9,367 nucleotides of DNA from Candidatus Altimarinota bacterium (GTDB taxonomy: Bacteria; Patescibacteriota; Gracilibacteria; BD1-5; UBA6164): contig JAHDGX010000030.1 of the NCBI GenBank assembly GCA_020631575.1, positions 3,601 to 12,967 on the forward strand, in the 5' to 3' direction. Positions within the stretch are counted from its first letter, which is position 1; each line of letters starts with the position of its first letter. A program made the position numbers and the translations under genes. The notes beneath the pieces were generated by a model. It was not told the origin of the DNA, did no database searches, and saw nothing but the letters and a program-made list of their open reading frames with translations. Below are positions 1 to 6,546 of the stretch, one piece after another.

Positions 1-92
1 TTACAGCCCTCTTTTGCGAGCCTGTAAGCTATTGCTTCTCCTATCCCAGTACTCGCACCAGTTACGATTATTGTTTTACTTTTTAGGTTCAT
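1..92 (-). CDS. Short-chain dehydrogenase/reductase, N-terminus only (partial)
   Basis: The first 30 codons of an SDR-family NAD(P)-dependent oxidoreductase are visible; the gene runs off the left edge. The start is the ATG at 92-90. Residues 8-18 read IIVTGASTGIG, the first beta strand plus the glycine-rich TGxxxGIG dinucleotide-binding motif of classical SDRs, followed by helix EAIAYRLAKEG. That part is direct reading. The substrate cannot be predicted, because the Asn-Ser-Tyr-Lys catalytic residues lie outside the window. All visible glycines are GGN codons, so this fragment by itself says nothing about the genetic code. It is divergent from ung with a 68-nt AT-rich gap, and no clear ribosome-binding site precedes the ATG. 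Confidence 0.85.
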   Translation of the reverse strand, partial: MNLKSKTIIVTGASTGIGEAIAYRLAKEGC

Positions 93-94
93 AC

Positions 95-121
95 TTGTGA
101 ATATTTGATTAGTTATATAAT
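95..121 (+). promoter_or_regulatory. Possible promoter for ung
   Basis: A perfect -10 hexamer TATAAT lies at 116-121, about 40 nt before the ung ATG. The best -35-like element, TTGTGA at 95-100, is only 15 nt upstream, which is short. The region is AT-rich, so chance matches are likely, and the divergent dehydrogenase may share it. Confidence 0.35.
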
Positions 122-160
122 ACTCCCATATTAACAATATCTTCCTTACAGTAAAGAAAT

Positions 161-829
161 ATGTCAGTGCAGATAGAGCCATCATGGAAAGAGCTTCTCA
201 GTGAGGAGTTTGAGAAAGAATACTTTAAAAATATTCAGAGCTTTTTGAAATCGGAAATAGAGGCTGGTAAAGTGATATATCCACATCCAAAAAATATCTT
301 TGCAGCTTTTGAAGCTACACCGGTAGATACGGTAAAAGTTGTTATACATGGTCAAGACCCCTACCACTGAGAATGACAGGCCCATGGACTGAGTTTTTCA
401 GTGCAAGAGTGAGTCAGAGTTCCTCCAAGTCTCAAAAATATGTATAAAGAGATAAAAGCCGAGTATCCTGATTTCACGATTCCTAAGCCATGAAATCTGG
501 AACATTGGGCTCAGCAGTGAGTCTTGTTACTCAATAGCATTCTCACGGTAGAAAAATCAAAACCAGCCAGCCACGCAAAGTGTGGATGGGCAAATTTTAC
601 TGACTCTGTGTTACATAAATTATCTGAATCACGAGAATGAATCATATTTGTACTTTGGGGAAATTTTGCAAGGTGAAAAAAAGTACTTATTGATACCAAC
701 AAGCACTTTATTCTAGAATCTCCACATCCTTCACCATTTTCAGCGCATAACTGATTTTTCTGAAATGGACATTTCAAAGAGATCAATAGAGTTTTAGAGT
801 CTCAGTGAAAGAAAAAAATTCAGTGGTAG
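161..829 (+). CDS. ung: Uracil-DNA glycosylase, family 1 (UGA = Gly)
   Basis: Excises uracil from DNA to start base-excision repair. With TGA read as Gly the frame is 222 codons and aligns end to end with bacterial Ung. The water-activating motif GQDPYHG is at residues 64-70 (catalytic Asp66). GQAHGLSFSV follows at 72-81, the LLLN strand at 122-125, and the HPSPFSAH loop at 189-196 (catalytic His189). Ten of its 16 glycines are TGA, including Gly70, Gly120, Gly160, Gly198 and Gly201, all conserved in the E. coli protein. The standard code would stop it at residue 69 in mid active site, so this is recoding and not a pseudogene. CGA encodes the conserved Arg158. It ends with TAG, 1 nt from the stop of the convergent cyclase. 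The upstream AAAGAA is not a real Shine-Dalgarno. Confidence 0.97.
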
Positions 830-830
830 T

Positions 831-2882
831 CTACTTTTCTGTCATGTTATATATTCAATCCCAGTCTTCTCATGGAGGAGCAGTAATATATGTTTCACAG
901 CGAACCATATAACTCTTGGATGGAGTATCTCACTGTTGAGCAAGAGAAGAAAATACGTCAAAAGCGTCTGAAAAGTTTCTCTCATTATAAAGCTCAATAG
1001 CCATCATAAACGAATCTATAATCTGTATCTGGGTATCTATTAAGCAGCCCTTCTCTCAAAGAAGTTCATAGATTTTTACTGGTATATCTTTTCATTTTAC
1101 TGTGATAGTATCTAAATAACGAAATTCATAGAAGTCTTTTGCTGCAAACTGTACCACCTCACTCACGCATACATATGTCCCGTAAAATTTATTTACTCAT
1201 TCAAGCCGTGAAGCTAAATTAATATTATCTCACAAGGCAGTAAACTCCATTTTTTTTCATATTGCCCCTATATTTCCTATAATAGCAGATCCTCCATGAA
1301 TTCACATTCGAGCTTTTATCCTTGACCCTAATTTCCTTTCCCACTTTTGATTTACAGTATCCAAAGCTTCTTTTTGGAGTAATGCCGCTCTGCAAGCAGA
1401 TATGTAATCAGCATTTGAATGCTCAGTAAATGCACCCCAAAGAGCCATGATTGCGTCTCATTCAAACTTATCAACATGTCATTCTTTATCCATAATAATT
1501 GATGTCATGACAGAGAGATATTCACGAAGAAAAGTCACAAGTTCTCCTGGACTTAATTTTTCACTGAGGGAAGTAAATCATTCTATATCTGAGAAAAAAC
1601 AAACAAGATTCTTTTCCTGTCCATCTAAGTTCACTTTCCCATGCTCTAGGAGTATTTCATCCGCTATGTTTTCTCATACATACTCACTGAGTGCCTGATT
1701 TAGTTTTCTTTTATTGGTATCTTCAATCAAGTATTTCACAATATTTGCTGAAGTAAAAGCTAGAAGTAGTGAGAATATAATCTCTGATGGAAAATTAAGA
1801 ATCAGGTTTGTACCTAGAAGAATACTTATAGGAAATATAAACCAAAACACTGCTACTATACCAATATTACTAAAGACAAGTACTCTATTAGAAGGAGATA
1901 GATTTACAGAGACAGAAAGAATGACAAGAAAAAATATGAGAATCCACTCTAATTGTGAATCAAAATACATAGCATACTCTCTTGTAAGAAGTGTATTGAG
2001 TATATTCGCATGTACATTTACTCCATATTCAATTCCATTTGGAGTAAAGAATTCATCCTTGAGCCCTTCTGCAGCTGGACCAATTAAGATAATCGCATCT
2101 GTAATATCAATATCCTTACTAAGCTTGCGCAAAGCTGATTCATTGTATACATCAGCAAAAGAGATACGTGTGAAATTCTCTGGTGGAATAAAATTTATGA
2201 GTATTTCATTTGATCCTTTTGAAGCAAGAGGATATGAGATGTTAGGTGAAAAATTATAAAATCATCCTTTATAGGAACCGTAGCCATCTCATGAATCCTC
2301 ATATAAATATTTATAAAAACTTCGCATTATTTCAAGAGAAAAGTGCTCATATATTCTTCCCTCAGAATCTCTTATAGCTGGTGTAAATGAATATACCGTA
2401 TTATTTGAAGATTCAATATTAGGAGGAAGATATCCTGTAGTGTAGCTTCATGATTTGATTCCACTATATGGAGTTTGAATTTCTCACTTATTGTTCAGCG
2501 CTGATCAGAGTACTATATTTCTTGCATCGGAGATACTCTTTATAAAAATCTTATCTTCTTGTTCAGAAGAAGGATCTAGAAATAATATATCAAAAGCTAC
2601 CACTGCCGGCTTATATTTTTTGATATTTTCAAGAAATATAGCATACGCACTTCGAGGGAATGGGAATCTTCCTACTTCTGAGAAGCTCTTATCATCTATT
2701 TCTACAATGATAATGTGAGGATTTGCTGTCAACCCAACAATTTCACTTTTCACATGATAGTATTTATTTTGAATTGATTTATTGAGAACCCTAAAAAAGC
2801 TACTACTCAAAAGTAAAATGAAAACGATAATAATGGAGATTATTACCGTAAGAACATTATTACTTTTTAGTAAGCTCGTCAT
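831..2882 (-). CDS. CHASE2-domain class III adenylate cyclase, membrane receptor type
   Basis: 683 codons with TGA = Gly (about 18 in-frame TGA), predicted to make cAMP from ATP in response to an extracytoplasmic signal. There is one N-terminal membrane helix (about residues 12-28), an external CHASE2 sensor (about 30-310), three hydrophobic helices (about 311-328, 332-353, 360-382), then the cyclase domain (about 403-600). All key residues are present: metal-binding Asp432 (SDIEGF) and Asp476 (KFEGDA), adenine-selecting Lys472 and Asp552 (ALGD), and transition-state Asn555 and Arg559 (NLASR). Lys plus Asp at the purine-selecting positions predicts ATP over GTP. TGA encodes the conserved Gly435, Gly475 and Gly551; CGG encodes catalytic Arg559. 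The C-terminal helical tail (about 605-683) contains PSKSYMVRCE and APPGEDWDGIY, typical of the end of CHASE2 cyclases. It starts 9 nt after the FecR gene. The family is certain; the ligand and effector are unknown. Confidence 0.93.
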
Positions 2883-2891
2883 GCTTGTAGT

Positions 2892-4184
2892 TTATTGTGT
2901 GAGTTTCTGGAGAGTACCCCCAAAATTCTCTTCTAAAAGATCTTGTATCTTTTCTTCTGCCCCATCAAGAGCATTTCATATACTATCTGAGTTAATTTCT
3001 GAGATTTGAGAAAAATCAATATCAAGAATATCACCTAACTGATCAAAGCTGCCTGAAAATTCTTCTAAAAGTCCTTCTGGTATATAATCAAGTCATCCTT
3101 TTAAAATAGAAACATCGCTTTCTGAAAGTTTATCAATATTATTTCAAAGAAATCTCACTGTTTGCTCTAATCATGCTGCGTTTTCAGATTCTACTATATC
3201 TTGCAGGTCATATCATGAAGATGCAACCAGTCTTTGCGAGTCAGTAGTGCTCACTCATAAGCTTACGAGAGCTGATTTATAACGCATCTTTTTATTATAG
3301 TTAGAGTCGCTTGGAGATACGAAATTCATTTGTTGGTATTTTCATAAAACATAATCATACAGATCTGTTTTACTATCCTCTGAGAGTCAAGAAATATAAC
3401 TATCAACTTTTGATTGATCTTCATAGGTATCAAGTATATAAAAGAGTGCATGCTTTGGTGAAATCCACCTCAGTAAGAAAAGAAAAGGATTTGATGATTG
3501 AAGTGAATCTTCTAAGTCACTTTTTAGTCTTCAGATCTGCTGCGCATCAAAGTTATCGTTTAGCTCCGTCCAGGCTGCATCCTTTAATTCCGATACATAT
3601 TTAGAGAGTTCGATAAAAGAAAACGTATCAAGATTCAGAACATTTCATTCAGATATTGTCATGGTTGAACCATCTTGAGCTGTGAGCTCGACTACATGAT
3701 CTGAAACATGTATGAAGTCTTTTTCAAGGTCTACATCAAAAACCGTTCCTCTTACACCGGCTTCTACTCCATCAAAAGTCTGAGTAAATGATGAGTCTTG
3801 TCAGATAAATGACACTACGTTAGACCAAGTTTTACCAGCTATCAAATCAAAAGATATATTAATGTTGGTGAAATCTCTAGAAATTTGATTCTGCTCTATT
3901 GATATTTTCGTATTCCCTCATAAACGAGTCATACTTCCATCACCCCATTCAATCACTGCAAGTGATGAGTTTCCTATTACTCTTATCTTGTCTCAGGAGG
4001 AAAGGATATTTTTCATATCAACATCCAACCTCGTTTCATTAAGTGTTGCATTTCACTTCACAAGAGTAAGGTACGAATTCGTATCTCTATTTGCGTTTGA
4101 ATATGCCGAAAACACTTGTAAGCACACTATCAATGCAATAACTGAAATAACTATGATTATAAATTTATTTTTTAGCTTTTTCAT
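2892..4184 (-). CDS. Membrane-anchored FecR-domain protein
   Basis: 430 codons with 14 in-frame TGA (Gly). A short basic start (MKKLKNK) is followed by a hydrophobic helix at about 8-27, either a membrane anchor or an uncleaved signal. Residues about 38-185 form a FecR beta-rich domain: LVKGNATLNE, GDKIRVIGNSS, and the hallmark GVEAGVRGTVFDVD at 139-152. Residues about 190-430 are helical and acidic, with no recognised family. Known FecR proteins carry signals across the inner membrane to ECF sigma factors. No sigma factor or TonB receptor is seen here, and the FecR gene is instead co-transcribed with a CHASE2 cyclase (9 nt apart, FecR first). My inference is that this protein senses or scaffolds outside the membrane for the cyclase. 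The start is the only ATG before the hydrophobic helix and faces the divergent promoter region. Confidence 0.88.
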
Positions 4185-4211
4185 TATACTGGTGTATGAA
4201 AAAATAATGAG

Positions 4212-4219
4212 ATTATAAT
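4212..4219. promoter_or_regulatory. Divergent promoter region with a palindromic -10 element
   Basis: The 63-nt gap between the FecR and FtsB-like genes holds the palindrome ATTATAAT, which gives a perfect TATAAT on both strands (+ 4214-4219; - 4217-4212). A -35-like TTGGAA on the minus strand (4242-4237) is 19 nt away, which is long. No convincing plus-strand -35 is visible. Both divergent genes plausibly start here. Confidence 0.35.
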
Positions 4220-4247
4220 ACTATAAAATATAGTTTTTCCAAAAAAT

Positions 4248-4667
4248 ATGAAGCATCTCCTACAATACATTTTCATTTTTCTCATTATTATAATGCTCTA
4301 CCTCACATACCTGGTTGGAAGTTATAAATATACAGAATATAAAGTTCTCCAATATATTGACAGTCTCACTGATACAAATAAAGAATTTCTTAATAAGATA
4401 CAAGAAGCAAAATTCTCCCTTGAATACAAGAATACAAAGGCATATAGAAATAAAATCTTAAAGTCTGAATGATGAAGAAAAAACAAATGAGAGGAAGTCC
4501 TATACCTCATCCAAGAAGATATCTATAATAAGTATACAAATGATACTCCTGGGGAAAACACAGAGCAAAACACTACGGGAGACCTACTTACAGAACAAAG
4601 CCTCATCTCTACTATGACTATTTATCAAAAGTGGATATATCTCATCTTTGATAAAGATATTCGATAA
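4248..4667 (+). CDS. Small bitopic membrane protein, FtsB/DivIC-like
   Basis: 139 codons with TGA = Gly at 75, 76 and 81. One N-terminal hydrophobic helix spans about residues 5-25. A polar, probably coiled-coil stretch (about 28-62) follows, then the segment AYRNKILKSEGGRKNKGEEV at about 65-84, which resembles the end of septum-formation initiator proteins (Y-x-E-x-x-AR-x-x-LG-x-x-x-x-GE). This order of a short cytoplasmic start, a single helix, a coiled coil and a GE motif is the FtsB/DivIC plan, so a role in the divisome is likely but rests on this short motif. The last 45 residues, rich in Asn, Thr and Glu then YQKWIYLIFDKDIR, are not recognised. The standard code would stop it at residue 74. 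It is transcribed away from the FecR operon and ends in a strong terminator. Confidence 0.6.
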
Positions 4668-4694
4668 AAAACTCTCCAAAATGGAGAGTTTTTT
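4666..4694. terminator. Bidirectional Rho-independent terminator
   Basis: A perfect 13-bp inverted repeat, AAAAAACTCTCCA (4666-4678) and TGGAGAGTTTTTT (4682-4694), with a 3-nt loop. It gives a hairpin with a U tract on both strands. It begins inside the stop codon of the FtsB-like gene and ends 1 nt before the stop of the convergent VirB2-like gene, so it can serve both. Confidence 0.9.
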
Positions 4695-4695
4695 A

Positions 4696-5133
4696 TTATA
4701 AGTCTGAAAAGTCTGCAGGAAAATCATCAAGTGAATCAGGATTTGTTGTATTATATTGGACTGAAGGAGTAGAGGCTCAAAATATTTTATCTCCAATCTC
4801 TTCAATTTTTTCAAAAATTCTTTGAGGTTTTGCATATCTTTCGACATCAAGTCAGAGAAGCCTCCCGAATACTGGAAATAGGAAAATAGTAAGTACCGTT
4901 ACTACTACTCAAATCACAGCAAATCTGATAGTGTTTATTGCTGGCTTAATCTTATCATCTTTTCCTCCTGAGAGTATGAGTAAAAGTCCTCACCAAAGTA
5001 TAAAAAGTATAGAAAGGAGTCATGCAGCGAGCACAAAAAGAGAGATAGCAAGTAACACAAACTCTCCAAAATCCATTTTTGCTTCAAATATTGATCCTGT
5101 TTCGTTTACCGCGTATACAGCAGAATAGAGCAT
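4696..5133 (-). CDS. Small membrane protein, VirB2/TrbC pilin-like
   Basis: 145 codons, TGA = Gly at 38, 48, 75, 94 and 119. A long hydrophobic segment at about 24-55 (containing ILWGGLLLILSGGKDD) is followed by a short polar turn (about 56-69) and a second hydrophobic segment at about 70-90. The tail is mixed-charge and acidic (about 95-145, ending DDFPADFSDL). Two membrane segments joined by a short SGG-charged loop, with WGG before and I-x-x-AVIG after, resemble VirB2/TrbC-type pilin proteins common in Patescibacteria. The motif is weak, and a generic two-helix membrane protein is also possible. Residues 1-23 could be a leader; Met20 is an alternative start. It lies 20 nt downstream of khpA and may be co-transcribed with it; no type IV secretion or pilus gene is near. 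Confidence 0.6.
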
Positions 5134-5153
5134 ATTTCTTTATATATAAATAA

Positions 5154-5396
5154 TTATTCTTGTTCTAGCACCTTGAGTGTTATTTTTTTTCCTATCTTCA
5201 TTCACTGAAGGCGTAGAATTGATCGGAGAGCATTTACAGTTGCTCCTTTTTTTCAAATTATAATCCCCATATCTTGACTATTGACCTCAAGAGTAAGGAG
5301 TGTTCACATTTCATCATCACGAGATTCAATCTTTATATCAGCGGTATGTTCTACAATATTTTCAACAAGATACTGTAAAAATTCTACTTCTTGCAT
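5154..5396 (-). CDS. khpA: KH-domain RNA-binding protein KhpA
   Basis: 80 codons, the usual length for KhpA (YlqC family). This is a single KH domain with GIIIGKKGATVNALRSILR at residues 44-62, containing the GxxG RNA-binding loop G48-K-K-G51. Gly48, the first Gly of that loop, is a TGA codon, as are Gly31 and Gly65, so the standard code would cut it into three pieces. KhpA binds RNA, often with KhpB, and influences cell division and translation in Gram-positive bacteria; its role here is inferred by family. The rpsP-khpA order is conserved across many bacteria. Here a terminator-like hairpin sits between them, and the VirB2-like gene follows. Confidence 0.9.
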
Positions 5397-5415
5397 AAAA
5401 ACTTGGTTATATAAT

Positions 5416-5459
5416 AATAAAAAATTACTACGGAACAAATATTTTTGCTGCGTAGTAAT
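5416..5459 (-). terminator. Terminator-like hairpin between rpsP and khpA
   Basis: On the minus strand, ATTACTACG pairs with CGTAGTAAT (9 bp). After a C-C mismatch an inner stem AGCAAA/TTTGTT with an AATA loop continues it. A TTTTTTATTATT tract follows directly. This is a textbook intrinsic terminator 7 nt past the rpsP stop and 28 nt before the khpA start, so it should uncouple or attenuate khpA. Confidence 0.8.
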
Positions 5460-5465
5460 AAAACA

Positions 5466-5705
5466 TTAGAGAGAGATATTATTTGTCTCCATGAGTTTTT
5501 GAACTCTTGGAGAAAACTGAACCCCATTTGAAACATATGTCTTAACTTTATCTAAGTCTTTAATTTTGAATTCTTTTGTAAAAGGGTTGAAGTATCCAAG
5601 TACTTCTTTATATCCATGTTTTGCAGCTCTTGTATGTTCTGTAAGAACTATTCTGAAAAAAGGCATATTCTTTTTTCCAGCTCTAGATAATCGTATTTTT
5701 AACAT
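5466..5705 (-). CDS. rpsP: 30S ribosomal protein bS16
   Basis: 79 codons, with the bS16 signature from the start: MLKIRLSRAG, then MPFFRIVLTE (about 14-23), LGYFNPFT (about 36-43) and a C-terminal helix ending near SPRVQKLM. bS16 binds 16S rRNA in the lower body of the small subunit. The length is at the short end of the family (about 80-90). All four glycines are GGN and none is TGA, so it reads the same under either code. It lies 39 nt downstream of tRNA-Leu in the rpsJ-rpmB-tRNA-rpsP run and is followed at once by a strong hairpin with a U tract. The lead-in ACAATCTGAAC before ATG has no Shine-Dalgarno. Confidence 0.97.
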   Translation of the reverse strand: MLKIRLSRAGKKNMPFFRIVLTEHTRAAKHGYKEVLGYFNPFTKEFKIKDLDKVKTYVSNGVQFSPRVQKLMETNNISL

Positions 5706-5744
5706 GTTCAGATTGTTGTAAAATTAAAATTTTTTATTGTTTTA

Positions 5745-5829
5745 TGGTGCCCAGACCGGGGATTGAACCCGGACTCCCGAAGGAACAAGATTTTAAGTCT
5801 TGCGTGTCTACCAATTCCACCATCTGGGC
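5745..5829 (-). tRNA. tRNA-Leu(TAA)
   Basis: 85 nt including an encoded CCA. The acceptor stem is GCCCAGA/TCTGGGC with discriminator A. The anticodon stem CAAGA/TCTTG encloses loop CTTAAAA, giving anticodon TAA. The long variable arm built around TTCGGGA is the class II feature expected of tRNA-Leu, and the T arm is CCGGG-TTCAATC-CCCGG. It is embedded between rpmB (15 nt upstream) and rpsP, probably in one transcript. Confidence 0.97.
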
Positions 5830-5844
5830 AGAAGGTAGGAATCA

Positions 5845-6042
5845 TTAAAGAATTCCTTTTTTCTTAAGAGTCTTAAGTCCTTTAGCACTCACGCGGATTC
5901 TATATGTTAGTCCAGTTACTGGATCTTTTATATTCTTGTAAAATAGGTTTGGGTAAAACTTTCTTTTTGTTGCTCTGAGAGACTTACTTCTATTGTTCCC
6001 AGTAGATGTTCTTTTCCCTGTTACGTCACATACTCTAGACAT
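5845..6042 (-). CDS. rpmB: 50S ribosomal protein bL28
   Basis: 65 codons. It opens MSRVCDVTGKRTSTGNNRSK, the bL28 signature, with RATKRKFYPNLF at about 23-34 and RVSAKGLKTLKKKGIL at the end. bL28 lies near the E site of the 50S subunit. It is shorter than the E. coli protein (78) because it ends soon after the KKGI motif, as several bacterial bL28 do. All five glycines are GGN. It starts 28 nt after the rpsJ stop and probably shares its transcript; rpmB beside rpsJ is not a classical gene pair. Confidence 0.97.
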   Translation of the reverse strand: MSRVCDVTGKRTSTGNNRSKSLRATKRKFYPNLFYKNIKDPVTGLTYRIRVSAKGLKTLKKKGIL

Positions 6043-6070
6043 GATTTATTTGGTAATGAAAAATAAATAA

Positions 6071-6391
6071 TTATGCTTTGATTTCGACTCCTACTCCGCT
6101 CGGGATGGAGATTCCTTGTAGCATTTCAAGTGTTTTTGCAGTTGGCTCTTGTATTTCAACAAGTCTTTTATGTCTTCTGATCTCAAACTGTTCTCTTGCA
6201 TCTTTATTAACAAAGGTAGATCTATTCACTGTGATTTTTTCTATTTTAGTAGGAAGTGGTATTGGACCAACAACTACAGCTCCTGAATCTTTTGCAATTC
6301 AAACAATTTTAGCAACAGCATCATCAAGTAATCTATGATCAAATGCTTTTACACTAATTCTAATTTTTTGTGCATCTTTTTTTGCAGCCAT
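6071..6391 (-). CDS. rpsJ: 30S ribosomal protein uS10
   Basis: 106 codons. The order is IRISVKAFDHRLLDDAV (about 10-26), GPIPLPTK, VNKDAREQFEIRRHKRLVEI (about 61-80) and EPTAKTLEML, all diagnostic of uS10, a 30S head protein that also joins NusB in antitermination. One glycine, Gly31 (IVGIAK), is TGA; the other five are GGN. The standard code would truncate the protein at residue 30 or force a false internal start. In most bacteria rpsJ heads the S10 operon after tuf. Here tuf-rpsJ adjacency is kept, but no rplC/rplD follows; rpmB and tRNA-Leu come instead. A hairpin with a U tract lies only 20 nt before the ATG. Confidence 0.96.
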
Positions 6392-6410
6392 CTATATCGT
6401 ATTTGTAAAT

Positions 6411-6442
6411 AAAAATAAAACTCCCGTGTCAAACACCGGAGT
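6411..6442 (-). terminator. Terminator-like hairpin after tuf, just before rpsJ
   Basis: On the minus strand, ACTCCGGTGT and ACACGGGAGT pair over 10 positions with one G-G mismatch and a TTG loop. TTTTATTTTT follows, the form of an intrinsic terminator. It lies about 100 nt past the tuf stop and 20 nt before the rpsJ ATG, so it may end tuf transcripts or act as an attenuator in the rpsJ leader. Confidence 0.65.
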
Positions 6443-6477
6443 GACACCTGAGAAGCAGAAAATGTAATGATATTTCC

Positions 6478-6520
6478 TAGCAAGCTCTCTCAAAAAAATA
6501 TTTTTGAGAGAGATATGCTA
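6478..6520. repeat. Long inverted repeat in the tuf-rpsJ gap
   Basis: CTCTCTCAAAAA (6485-6496) and TTTTTGAGAGAG (6501-6512) form a perfect 12-bp stem with an AATA loop. Outer arms TAGCA (6478-6482) and TGCTA (6516-6520) extend it beyond a small internal loop. It begins 27 nt past the tuf stop. No U tract follows on the minus strand, so a processing site, mRNA stabiliser or protein site is as likely as a terminator. Confidence 0.7.
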
Positions 6521-6546
6521 AGCAACATATATCGTTTGAGAGTAAA

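Noticed and set aside
161..370. Truncated 69-residue uracil-DNA glycosylase pseudogene
   Set aside because: The stop is a TGA at an invariant glycine. Reading TGA as Gly gives a complete 222-residue Ung with both active-site motifs.
368..829. TGA codons as selenocysteine or read-through stops
   Set aside because: There are dozens of TGA codons in unrelated genes, and they align with glycine rather than cysteine or Sec. No SECIS-type context is needed to explain them.
1714..2259. 181-codon plus-strand ORF
   Set aside because: It is the antisense shadow of the CHASE2 cyclase, whose minus-strand reading has continuous family motifs. The plus-strand product has no recognisable motif.
4584..4850. 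88-codon minus-strand ORF spanning the terminator
   Set aside because: It overlaps two convergent genes and a bidirectional terminator in another frame, so it is a shadow.
6078..6338. 86-codon plus-strand ORF opposite rpsJ
   Set aside because: Antisense of uS10, which reads through in full on the minus strand once TGA is Gly.
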